This document shows positions 26,432-34,678 of a DNA stretch of 64,000 nucleotides, in pieces; positions within the stretch are counted from its first letter, which is position 1, and each line of letters opens with the position of its first letter. The notes below the pieces were generated by a model that saw nothing but the letters and a program-made list of their open reading frames with translations, did no database searches and was not told where the DNA came from. A program made the position numbers and the translations under genes. The DNA is from Eubacteriales bacterium. GTDB lineage: Bacteria; Bacillota; Clostridia; Acetivibrionales; JANLFN01. The stretch spans positions 26,428 through 90,427 of the forward strand of contig JANLFN010000013.1 of the NCBI GenBank assembly GCA_024655885.1, given 5' to 3'.

Positions 26432-27610
26432 ATGATGGGAAATACCTTCGGCAGGTTGTTCAGGGTGACCACTTGCGGAGAGTCTTATTCCGGGGGCTTC
26501 AACAGGGATTTGAACATACCCCCCCAATTGTACGGCGGCTTGATGGCAATCGTTGACGGGGTGCCTCCCGGAATTAAAATAACTCCGGAGCTCATACAGC
26601 AGGAGCTTGAAAAGAGGAGGCCGGGGCAATCGGAACTGGACACGCCCAGAAAGGAAAAAGACAGGGTTTATATTTTTTCCGGCGTAATGGAAAATCACAT
26701 GTCCACAGGAGCCCCGGTGGGCCTGGTGATTCCCAATACGGACATAGAAGACAGCCAGATAGAGAAGCACAGGAGCTATAAGTATATAATAAGGCCGGGT
26801 CAGGCTGCTTACACCTACTATAAGAAATACGGTGAATATGCGGACTGGGCGGGTGCAGGCCGGGCTTCCGGAAGGGAGACCGCGGCAAGGGTGGCGGCAG
26901 GAGCCGTGGCAAAAGCCATATTGGATAAAATGGGAATTGATGTAATTGGTTTTATCAGTGAATCCCATGGAATTAAAGCGGGTCCCATAACTTATGAGCT
27001 TGCGAAGGAAAACTACAGGAAAAATGAGATCAACTGCCCGGATAAGGAAAAAGCCGAAGAGATGATAAGGGACCTTATGAAGGTCAAGGCGGAAGGCGAC
27101 ACCTGCGGTGGGGTTGTGGAGGTAATTGCCCGGGGGGTCCCCGCAGGGCTTGGTGAACCGGTATTTGACAAGCTTTCTGCTACAATCGCCCATGGGATTA
27201 TGTCCATCGGAGGGGTCAAGGGCATCGAGTTCGGGGCAGGTTTTGAGCATGCCCGGATGAAAGGGTCGGAGTCCAATGACACTCCCTATGTGGACGAGCA
27301 GAACGGCAGGATAAGGTTTAAAACAAACAGGGCGGGGGGCCTGCTTGGAGGAATTTCTAACGGAGAGGACATCCGGATACGGATTGCGGTCAAGCCTACG
27401 CCCACCATATCCATACCCCAGTCCACCGTAAATATAGACAGCTTTGAAAATGTCACCCAAGCATTTAAAACCAGGAATGACCCTTCCATTTGCCCCAGGA
27501 TCTACCCTGTTTGTGAGGCTATGGTCAGGATTGCCATTCTGGATGCCATCTATATGGCCGGAGGCTATCGAGGGGTAGCTTCTATTCACCCCAAGTGGGA
27601 TAAGGTGTGA
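26432..27610 (+). CDS. aroC: Chorismate synthase
   Basis: Last step of the shikimate pathway, the FMN-dependent elimination of phosphate from EPSP. 392 residues. The three family signatures are visible: GESYSGGFN near the start (in most members GESHG; here a tyrosine-serine stands after GES), RASGRETAARVAAGAVAKA in the middle and the C-terminal RNDPSICPRIYPVCEAM. Arginine-rich FMN-binding elements are preserved. Two adjacent ATG codons (26432, 26435) could start translation, with AGAGGAAG 10-14 nt upstream. Follows aroK by 16 bp. Confidence 0.94.
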   Translation: MMGNTFGRLFRVTTCGESYSGGFNRDLNIPPQLYGGLMAIVDGVPPGIKITPELIQQELEKRRPGQSELDTPRKEKDRVYIFSGVMENHMSTGAPVGLVIPNTDIEDSQIEKHRSYKYIIRPGQAAYTYYKKYGEYADWAGAGRASGRETAARVAAGAVAKAILDKMGIDVIGFISESHGIKAGPITYELAKENYRKNEINCPDKEKAEEMIRDLMKVKAEGDTCGGVVEVIARGVPAGLGEPVFDKLSATIAHGIMSIGGVKGIEFGAGFEHARMKGSESNDTPYVDEQNGRIRFKTNRAGGLLGGISNGEDIRIRIAVKPTPTISIPQSTVNIDSFENVTQAFKTRNDPSICPRIYPVCEAMVRIAILDAIYMAGGYRGVASIHPKWDKV

Positions 27611-27688
27611 TGGATCCCATGGATTCCCTTTTTCCTTATTAAACCATTCATGGAGAATAAATTCATGTAAAAAATATCAAGAAATGCA

Positions 27689-27713
27689 GGAATTTTAAAT
27701 TATTTGTCAAATA
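27689..27713 (+). promoter_or_regulatory. Candidate sigma-H promoter of spo0A
   Basis: AGGAATT (27689-27695), 11 bp, GTCAAAT (27707-27713) fits the sigma-H consensus (AGGAWWT and RNNGAAT) with one mismatch. TGTCAAA at 27706-27712 differs by one base from a Spo0A box, suggesting feedback control. Confidence 0.5.
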
Positions 27714-27775
27714 ATATACTTAAAGAATTTTTAAAAGCCTTTCGGCGAAATAATTATTTGGAATGGGCGGATAAA

Positions 27776-28591
27776 ATGAGTGACATAATCAAAGTTTTAA
27801 TTGCCGACGACAATCTTGAATTCGGCGATCTTCTTTGTGAGTATTTAAAAAGGGAGGAAGACTTGAATATTGTAGGGGTTGCACGGGATGGGATTCAGAC
27901 CCTTGAAATGATTGCTTCACAGGAACCCGATGTGGTGATTCTTGACGTTGTAATGCCCAACCTGGACGGCATTGGAGTGCTTGAAAACATATCACGGCAA
28001 AAGCCAAGGGAAAAACCCCTGTTTATTATGCTTTCAGCCATAGGGCAGGATATCTTTGTTCAAAGAGCCATTTCTCTCGGCGCGGAATACTATCTTGTGA
28101 AGCCGTTCGATGCCGACGTGCTGATATCGAGAATACGGCAAATTTATAGAGAAAAAAACCTGTCCCCCTTTTCCAGCAGTAAGCCGTTCTCAACCACCGC
28201 ATCCAAAAATTACAGTAATCCGGAGACAGGAGTAAACAGCCTGGAAATGGAAGTAACAAACATTATGCACGATATAGGCATACCTCCCCACATTTCCGGC
28301 TATCAGTACATAAGGGAGGCCATCCTTCAATCGCTGAACAATCCCAATGTTTTTACCTCAATTACCAAGTTCTTATATCCGGCAGTGGCATCAAAGTTTA
28401 ATTCCACTCCACAAAAGGTGGAGCGGGCCATCCGAAATGCCATTGAAACCACCTGGTCCAAAGGGAATGCTGCTTCTATCGACTCACTGTTCGGATATAC
28501 CATCAACTATAACAGGGGAAAACCTACAAATTCCGAATTTATTGCCATGATTGTGGACCAAATAAAGATTGCACATGGGGGAAAAAAATAA
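27776..28591 (+). CDS. spo0A: Stage 0 sporulation response regulator Spo0A
   Basis: Master regulator of entry into sporulation. 271 residues: an N-terminal receiver domain with acidic pocket DDN (residues 11-13), phospho-acceptor Asp57 in VVILDVVMPN and Lys near 109 in YYLVKPFD; a linker of about 30 residues; and the C-terminal Spo0A DNA-binding domain from about 155, including NPNVFTSITKFLYPAVASKF and the recognition segment TPQKVERAIRNAIETTW. The ATG at 27776 gives the usual family start MSDIIKVLIADDN; the longer frame from 27704 is not supported. The ribosome binding site (GGGCGGA) is weak. It proves that the organism is, or was recently, a spore former. Confidence 0.96.
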   Translation: MSDIIKVLIADDNLEFGDLLCEYLKREEDLNIVGVARDGIQTLEMIASQEPDVVILDVVMPNLDGIGVLENISRQKPREKPLFIMLSAIGQDIFVQRAISLGAEYYLVKPFDADVLISRIRQIYREKNLSPFSSSKPFSTTASKNYSNPETGVNSLEMEVTNIMHDIGIPPHISGYQYIREAILQSLNNPNVFTSITKFLYPAVASKFNSTPQKVERAIRNAIETTWSKGNAASIDSLFGYTINYNRGKPTNSEFIAMIVDQIKIAHGGKK

Positions 28592-28632
28592 ATTGTCCTG
28601 TAAGAAATGGACTTATCCTGCGGAATATAATG

Positions 28633-28663
28633 AAAAGCCCTGCCAAATAGCAGGGTTTTCATT
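28633..28663 (+). terminator. Terminator of spo0A
   Basis: CCCTGC (28638-28643) pairs with GCAGGG (28650-28655), extended by A-T pairs, then TTTTCATT. It lies about 45 bp after the spo0A stop. Confidence 0.75.
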
Positions 28664-28943
28664 ATATTCTGTTTTTATAATGCATAGGAAATTATATAGA
28701 AAATTATAATTCTCCCTTAATTTTCCAATTGATGGAATGTTTTTTGCACCGGAATATGCTTTTTCTTCATATTTTCCAAAAGCATTATCACAGAATCGGC
28801 TTTAGTTTTGCTTGAGGATTCTGCTTCAAAGTATGCCTTAAAATAGTTTTAAAGACCTAAAGACACAAAATACCTGTCCCTATCCTTTCGCTCAATATTT
28901 GCAGCCTTTCGTTTATTGAAAATATAACGAGCTTCAGTACTGG
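28664..28943. other. Intergenic region between spo0A terminator and hup, no gene seen
   Basis: AT-rich sequence of 280 bp in which no open frame with a ribosome binding site, no repeat and no structured RNA was recognised. Confidence 0.4.
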
Positions 28944-29222
28944 CTATTTTTTGTTAACCTTGTCTTTTAAACCTTTTCCTGCTTTAAATACCGGAGCGTT
29001 TGATGCAGGAATAGTAATTTCCTTTTTAGTCTGTGGATTTCTGCCTTTCCTGGCTGCTCTCTTTCTTACTTCAAAAGTTCCGAAACCAACGAGTACAACC
29101 TTATCCCCTTTTTTGAGGGATTCCTCTACCGATGCGATAAAAGCGTTAAGGGCAGCTTCACTATTCTTCTTGTTTAATCCTGATTTGGCAGCAATGGAGT
29201 TAACTAAATCGGTCTTATTCAT
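28944..29222 (-). CDS. hup: HU family DNA-binding protein
   Basis: 92-residue histone-like protein that bends and compacts [22 protein letters not shown] opens the helical dimerisation part; [20 protein letters not shown] is the beta-arm with the conserved GRNPQT motif whose proline intercalates into DNA. The ATG at 29222 follows AGGAGG at a normal distance; the TTG two codons upstream is rejected. A sigma-A-type promoter lies upstream on the minus strand. Single gene. IHF is excluded by context in Firmicutes. Confidence 0.96.
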   Translation of the reverse strand: MNKTDLVNSIAAKSGLNKKNSEAALNAFIASVEESLKKGDKVVLVGFGTFEVRKRAARKGRNPQTKKEITIPASNAPVFKAGKGLKDKVNKK

Positions 29223-29255
29223 GTACACAACCTCCTATATTTGGAATTCGACATT

Positions 29256-29284
29256 ATTTTATAACGAAAGCGGCGTCAAGTCAA
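29256..29284 (-). promoter_or_regulatory. Candidate sigma-A promoter of hup
   Basis: On the minus strand TTGACT (29284-29279), 17 bp, TAAAAT (29261-29256). Confidence 0.6.
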
Positions 29285-29434
29285 GCTTTTCAGAATAAAT
29301 TAGTCTTGGGGCCCTATGTTTTTGAGTATTTTAGTAAAATCGACTCATTCCATTTCAAGTAAAACATGAGAATTTCTATTCCGTTTACCTGAATTTACAG
29401 CATTCCTTCATTGCAAATAGAATGAGTTTAAGCG

Positions 29435-29815
29435 CTAGGGTACAACATATATTTCTACATTTTTCAGCACCTTTTTCAGCTGGGAATAAAAATTATTCTC
29501 CTGATGGTCGTTTGGGGATTCTCCCATTACGATACAATTAATTTTATTTTCTGCCACAAAATCTGCTATCGTTTTTACTATATCATTGGATTTCAACACC
29601 GTGAGATTTGCACCCACGGATTTGGAGATTGCAAATAAGTATTCCAGGGCCTCACCCTCTTTTGCATTGTCAAGAAAATTCCATTCATCTTTTGCAACAT
29701 GAATCACAAACAGCCTTCCGGCTATTTCATCTCTCAGCAAGGCAGCTTTTATGATCAACCTTTCGCAGGTTTTTTGCTGTGTTACGCATACCAGTATGTT
29801 TTGAGGCGAATTCAA
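29435..29815 (-). CDS. Universal stress protein family protein
   Basis: 126-residue protein with the UspA fold: the first strand NILVCVTQQKTCERLI is followed by a hydrophobic strand RLFVIHVAKDE, and the last part IADFVAENKINCIVMGESPN carries the conserved MG element, although the following ATP-binding G-x9-G-S/T stretch is degenerate (NDHQENNFYSQLKKVL). ATP binding is therefore doubtful. It starts with TTG, supported by AAAGGGG about 9 nt upstream. Single gene on the minus strand; sensor or KdpD-like USP domain without the kinase is the nearest alternative reading. Confidence 0.75.
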   Translation of the reverse strand: MNSPQNILVCVTQQKTCERLIIKAALLRDEIAGRLFVIHVAKDEWNFLDNAKEGEALEYLFAISKSVGANLTVLKSNDIVKTIADFVAENKINCIVMGESPNDHQENNFYSQLKKVLKNVEIYVVP

Positions 29816-29969
29816 ATAAAAAAACCCCTTTCATATTGTTTGGTCAGTGTCACTTTATCCCCTGTAAATACTATTATACCAAATTTTTTTGGCGGAAGCC
29901 CTCAGCTTGCTTTTTGATTTATGGTATATTATCATTTTATGTATTGATTGTTGAATACAGGAGGGAAAA

Positions 29970-30812
29970 ATGAGGCATATAAGCGTGGAAAAAATAACGG
30001 AGGTTATTGAGAAGCTGTGTATTGACTCAAACTACTATTTAAATAAAGACATATTGGATGCACTCAGGAAAAGCCTCTCTCAGGAAGAATCTCCGACGGG
30101 TAAAGCCATTATAGCCCGGATTGTGGAAAATGCGGAGATTGCTGAGAAAAGAAAGATGGCTATATGCCAGGATACGGGCATGGCCGTGGTGTTCCTGGAG
30201 GTAGGCCAGGATGTGCATATTACGGGAGGCAGCCTGGTTGAAGCCGTCAATGAAGGAGTGAGGAGGGGTTACGAAAAGGGGTTTCTAAGAAAGTCGGTGG
30301 TGAGGGACCCCCTTGACAGGGTTAACACGGGAGACAACACCCCTGCCGTAATTCATTTCAGCATTGTGGATGGGGATGCCTTGAAGATAACCGTTGCCCC
30401 CAAAGGCTTCGGAAGCGAGAACATGAGTGCCTTGAAAATGCTGAAGCCCTCGGACGGCTTGGAAGGCGCAAAGAGATTTATTCTGGAAACCGTTGATGCC
30501 GCAGGACCTAATCCATGTCCGCCGGTCATTGTGGGGGTCGGTATGGGAGGGACCATGGAAATGGCGGCCTATCTGGCCAAAAAAGCCCTTTTGAGACCCA
30601 TCCACCAGAGAAGCGGCATAGAATATGTAAGAAATCTTGAGGTGGAAGTGCTTGAAAGTATTAACAGGCTGGGCATAGGACCTTCAGGGCTGGGGGGAAG
30701 AATTACCGCGCTGGGTGTAAATATTGAAGTATTTCCCACCCATATTGCCGGATTGCCTGTTGCGGTGAATATAAGCTGCCATGCCACAAGACATGCGGAA
30801 GCAATCCTATAG
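29970..30812 (+). CDS. Class I fumarate hydratase, alpha (catalytic) subunit
   Basis: 280-residue alpha part of the oxygen-sensitive, [4Fe-4S]-dependent class I hydro-lyases, which interconvert malate and fumarate. The three cluster cysteines are visible in [28 protein letters not shown] and NISCHATRH. The gene pair (alpha then beta) is the two-subunit form found in anaerobes and archaea. L-tartrate dehydratase (TtdAB) has the same architecture and cannot be fully excluded, but the absence of tartrate genes favours fumarase. An AGGAGGG site precedes the ATG. Confidence 0.88.
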   Translation: MRHISVEKITEVIEKLCIDSNYYLNKDILDALRKSLSQEESPTGKAIIARIVENAEIAEKRKMAICQDTGMAVVFLEVGQDVHITGGSLVEAVNEGVRRGYEKGFLRKSVVRDPLDRVNTGDNTPAVIHFSIVDGDALKITVAPKGFGSENMSALKMLKPSDGLEGAKRFILETVDAAGPNPCPPVIVGVGMGGTMEMAAYLAKKALLRPIHQRSGIEYVRNLEVEVLESINRLGIGPSGLGGRITALGVNIEVFPTHIAGLPVAVNISCHATRHAEAIL

Positions 30813-30907
30813 ATAGGCCGGGCTTTTCTATATTCGGGTTGGGGTAGTCTATAATAAAGACTGTCTTCAACCTTAAGATTATATTTAATCTGAAAGGATG
30901 AAAATTA

Positions 30908-31462
30908 GTGGAAATAATCATACATACTCCCTTAACCAAGGAAATGGTACGGAACTTGAAAGCCGGAGATAATGTAAGGATTAACGGAGTAATCTATGCG
31001 GCGAGGGATGCGGCCCATAAGCGTATGATCGGTTTGCTGCAGGATAATAGGGAATTGCCCTTTGATGTCAGAAATCAAATCATATACTATGTTGGTCCAT
31101 GCCCTGCCAGGCCTGGCGAAATCATCGGTTCCGCCGGCCCCACCACAAGCGGGAGAATGGACGCTTATACGCCCAGGCTGATTGAAATGGGCTTGACCGG
31201 CATGATAGGCAAGGGCTTAAGAAACAGAGAAGTTGTCGATTCCATGGTAAAATACGGGGCTGTTTACTTTGGAGCCATTGGTGGAGCGGGTGCGCTGATG
31301 GCCAGCACCATTGTGGGCGAGGAAATGGTTGCCTTTGACGATTTGGGACCTGAAGCCGTAAGAAGGCTTTGGGTAAAGGATTTCCCTGCCACGGTGGTCA
31401 TAGACAGCCGGGGAAACAGCCTTTATGAAACAGGAAAAAAGATGTTTCGCATGCAAGGTTGA
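30908..31462 (+). CDS. Class I fumarate hydratase, beta subunit
   Basis: 184-residue beta part of the two-subunit hydro-lyase, corresponding to the C-terminal domain of single-chain fumarase A/B. Recognisable are IIYYVGPCPARPGEIIGSAG, GPTTSGRMDAYTP and MIGKGLRNREV, with the conserved threonine-serine-glycine loop. A GTG start at 30908 is supported by AAAGGA eight bases upstream. The 95 bp gap to the alpha gene is larger than usual but holds no clear terminator. Confidence 0.88.
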   Translation: MEIIIHTPLTKEMVRNLKAGDNVRINGVIYAARDAAHKRMIGLLQDNRELPFDVRNQIIYYVGPCPARPGEIIGSAGPTTSGRMDAYTPRLIEMGLTGMIGKGLRNREVVDSMVKYGAVYFGAIGGAGALMASTIVGEEMVAFDDLGPEAVRRLWVKDFPATVVIDSRGNSLYETGKKMFRMQG

Positions 31463-31597
31463 TTTTTTAACTGAGAGAATTGCATAACAAAAACAAAAAA
31501 TAATTATGATTCAGGGGTTTGTCGACCTTGAAAAAGGGGTATATTTATTGTAAACTATAGTATATAATAATAAGTAAATAAATCAGGAGGTAATATT

Positions 31598-31801
31598 ATG
31601 GCTAAGGTTACTCGGGATATGATCATATCGGATATTTTAAAATTAGATAAAGGCACAATTCCCATCCTTCTGGACAGTGGCATGCACTGCCTGGGATGCC
31701 CTTCATCCGCGGGGGAAAGCCTTGAAGATGCATGCGCTATCCACGGGATTGATACCGATAAAGTAGTAAGGGAATTGAATGAATACCTTGCTGATAAATA
31801 A
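31598..31801 (+). CDS. DUF1858 domain protein with a CxxC motif
   Basis: 67-residue stand-alone DUF1858 domain, known from hybrid-cluster-protein-associated redox-disulfide proteins. The signature is MHCLGCPSSAGESLEDACAI: Cys30 and Cys33 form a CxxC pair and Cys46 follows. A role in redox or metal-sulphur chemistry is suggested by the family; there is no direct evidence here. AGGAGG stands eight bases before the ATG, and a strong terminator follows, so it is a single-gene transcription unit. Confidence 0.85.
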   Translation: MAKVTRDMIISDILKLDKGTIPILLDSGMHCLGCPSSAGESLEDACAIHGIDTDKVVRELNEYLADK

Positions 31802-31815
31802 GTAATTATTTTGAA

Positions 31816-31844
31816 AATAAGACATCACGGATGTCTTATTTTTT
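31816..31844 (+). terminator. Terminator of the DUF1858 gene
   Basis: AATAAGACAT (31816-31825) pairs perfectly with ATGTCTTATT (31831-31840), followed by TTTT. Confidence 0.85.
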
Positions 31845-31900
31845 GCCTTGAGTAGACACGAACTTTTTTTTTAATTTATAAAAAAATGTTCGGATTTTTA

Positions 31901-31930
31901 TTGATTTTATTTCAGGCAATTTGGTATTAT
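31901..31930 (+). promoter_or_regulatory. Candidate promoter of purA
   Basis: TTGATT (31901-31906), 18 bp, TATTAT (31925-31930), about 140 bp before purA. No purine riboswitch was seen in the leader. Confidence 0.45.
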
Positions 31931-31968
31931 ATCTATAGTGGAATCATTTTGCGACGGATGTTGTATAA

Positions 31969-33342
<1,374 letters not shown>

Positions 33343-33465
33343 AGGGAAAACAATTTTAATATTTTCCTTAATAATTAGTGGCGAAACTATTTTTTATGCA
33401 ATCCAGCAGTTTTGCCGCTAAGCAGAAATAAATCTTAGATATAATACAAATAATACAAAAAACGA

Positions 33466-33495
33466 TTGACAAAAATGTTGTTTATAATGTATCAT
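33466..33495 (+). promoter_or_regulatory. Candidate promoter upstream of tRNA-Lys
   Basis: TTGACA (33466-33471), 18 bp, TATCAT (33490-33495). A TATAAT at 33483-33488 is too close to serve with this -35. Confidence 0.55.
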
Positions 33496-33511
33496 ATATA
33501 TCTGTGTGGCG

Positions 33512-33579
33512 GAAAGAGGGGGTAGGCGCAGGAGGTTCATGGCTGAGGCGGTTTCTTTACTCAGCGGTTCTCCTCTTTC
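33512..33579 (+). repeat. Long hairpin in the tRNA-Lys leader
   Basis: GAAAGAGG (33512-33519) pairs with CCTCTTTC (33572-33579), and inside it CTGAG pairs with CTCAG (33543-33563). AATTCTTTTTT follows, so the element has terminator-like form just before the tRNA gene. Confidence 0.5.
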
Positions 33580-33597
33580 AGAATTCTTTTTTAATAT

Positions 33598-33673
33598 GGA
33601 CCATTAGCTCAGTTGGCAGAGCACATGACTTTTAATCATGGTGTCCCGCGTTCGAGTCGCGGATGGTTCACCA
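33598..33673 (+). tRNA. tRNA-Lys (TTT)
   Basis: 76 nt cloverleaf with encoded CCA. Acceptor GGACCAT pairs with ATGGTTC, D-arm GCTC/GAGC, anticodon TTT in ACTTTTAAT, T-arm with TTCGAGTC. Confidence 0.96.
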
Positions 33674-33682
33674 GAATTTTAT

Positions 33683-33719
33683 ACAGAAAGCTCTTCCGGG
33701 ATGCTGAGGAGCTTTCTGT
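33683..33719 (+). repeat. Hairpin downstream of tRNA-Lys
   Basis: An 11-base arm at 33683-33693 pairs perfectly with 33709-33719; no U-tract follows, so it may be a processing signal rather than a terminator. Confidence 0.5.
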
Positions 33720-33803
33720 GAAAGGGCTCCCGAAGCAGTGCTGCTATAAGAACGCAGCAGGTTGGCTCTCCAATAACTTCTAAAAAAATATTTGAGTTTT
33801 TGC

Positions 33804-33832
33804 TTGACATTTTACCTGACCCTGGTTAAAAT
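33804..33832 (+). promoter_or_regulatory. Candidate promoter of tRNA-Glu and tRNA-Asp
   Basis: TTGACA (33804-33809), 17 bp, TAAAAT (33827-33832). Confidence 0.7.
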
Positions 33833-33901
33833 AATCTTTGTCGGTCGGCATGGAAAGACCGGTTCAGCCGCATAGATCGATAAAATGGAGATTTTTTATA
33901 G

Positions 33902-33977
33902 GGCCCATTGGTCAAGTGGCCTAAGACACCGCCCTTTCACGGCGGTAACAGGGGTTCGAATCCCCTATGGGTCACCA
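33902..33977 (+). tRNA. tRNA-Glu (TTC)
   Basis: 76 nt with encoded CCA. Acceptor GGCCCAT pairs with ATGGGTC; anticodon TTC in CCTTTCACG; T-arm GGTTCGAATCC. Confidence 0.96.
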
Positions 33978-34031
33978 ATAAAATCAGTTGAAGGTTTAGC
34001 GGTGTCTCAATAAACGTTAAACTGAATATTT

Positions 34032-34108
34032 GGCCCGGTAGTTCAGTTGGTTAGAATGCCAGCCTGTCACGCTGGAGGTCGAGGGTTCGAGCCCCTTCCG
34101 GGTCGCCA
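34032..34108 (+). tRNA. tRNA-Asp (GTC)
   Basis: 77 nt with encoded CCA. Acceptor GGCCCGG pairs with CCGGGTC; anticodon GTC in CCTGTCACG; T-arm GGTTCGAGCC. It follows tRNA-Glu by 54 bp without an obvious promoter of its own. Confidence 0.96.
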
Positions 34109-34183
34109 TGGTTTTCCCGGCTAATGCCGGAATGGGATTAAGACTTGAGATAAAGGTAAGATGGCATTTATTGGCAAAATGTG

Positions 34184-34212
34184 TTGACATGACATTGTTC
34201 TGCTGTTATACT
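34184..34212 (+). promoter_or_regulatory. Candidate promoter of tRNA-Thr
   Basis: TTGACA (34184-34189), 17 bp, TATACT (34207-34212). Confidence 0.75.
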
Positions 34213-34281
34213 ATCATAATGTCAAGGGCATAATCATTTGCTCTTACACGGAAGAAATCAACTGTCTATACAGTAAAACAG

Positions 34282-34357
34282 GCTGGTGTAGCTCAGCAGG
34301 TAGAGCAAGTGACTTGTAATCACTAGGTCGGGGGTTCGATTCCGTCCACCAGCTCCA
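34282..34357 (+). tRNA. tRNA-Thr (TGT)
   Basis: 76 nt with encoded CCA. Acceptor GCTGGTG pairs with CACCAGC; anticodon TGT in ACTTGTAAT; T-arm GGTTCGATTCC. Confidence 0.96.
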
Positions 34358-34369
34358 GCAACTTCAAAG

Positions 34370-34399
34370 GTTCCGGGATTTTTAAATCCCGGAACTTTT
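34370..34399 (+). terminator. Terminator after tRNA-Thr
   Basis: GTTCCGGGATTT (34370-34381) pairs with AAATCCCGGAAC (34384-34395), then TTTT. Confidence 0.8.
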
Positions 34400-34505
34400 C
34401 CATTTATTTTTCTCCAAAGTATAAATTGAGCTTCTGACCGCCGGTTTCGGGTTGCTAAAACCGGGGCACAGGATTTATACTGAAAATTATTGGGGGATTT
34501 GCAGG

Positions 34506-34534
34506 TTGACTTTAAATGCCGGATAACTTAACAT
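34506..34534 (+). promoter_or_regulatory. Candidate promoter of the SLH glycosidase gene
   Basis: TTGACT (34506-34511), 17 bp, TAACAT (34529-34534). It implies a leader of about 140 nt. Confidence 0.6.
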
Positions 34535-34549
34535 AAAGTTATAGGAGGC

Positions 34550-34638
34550 TGCGAAAAAAGGAGCTTTATAGGTTTTGCTACGCCGCGTGCGGCAGGTCTG
34601 CAAGCGGCCCGCAAAAAAGAACTCCTGTGTTTTTCACA
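34550..34638 (+). repeat. Long imperfect inverted repeat in the leader of the SLH glycosidase gene
   Basis: Successive short arms pair across the same centre: GAAAAA with TTTTTC, AGGAG with CTCCT, TTTTGC with GCAAAA and GCCGC with GCGGC. The element would form a rod-like RNA hairpin of nearly 90 nt between the promoter and the gene. No U-tract follows directly. Confidence 0.5.
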
Positions 34639-34678
34639 TCTTCCTTTAGGGCGAAAAGTTTTGGGGGGTCTAGTGAGA

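Noticed and set aside
26186..27589. 467-codon open frame on the minus strand opposite aroC
   Set aside because: Shadow of chorismate synthase; low-complexity composition, no motif, no ribosome binding site.
34550..34638. Known riboswitch class (c-di-GMP or c-di-AMP) before the SLH protein gene
   Set aside because: The element is a single rod without the junctions or conserved core bases of those classes.
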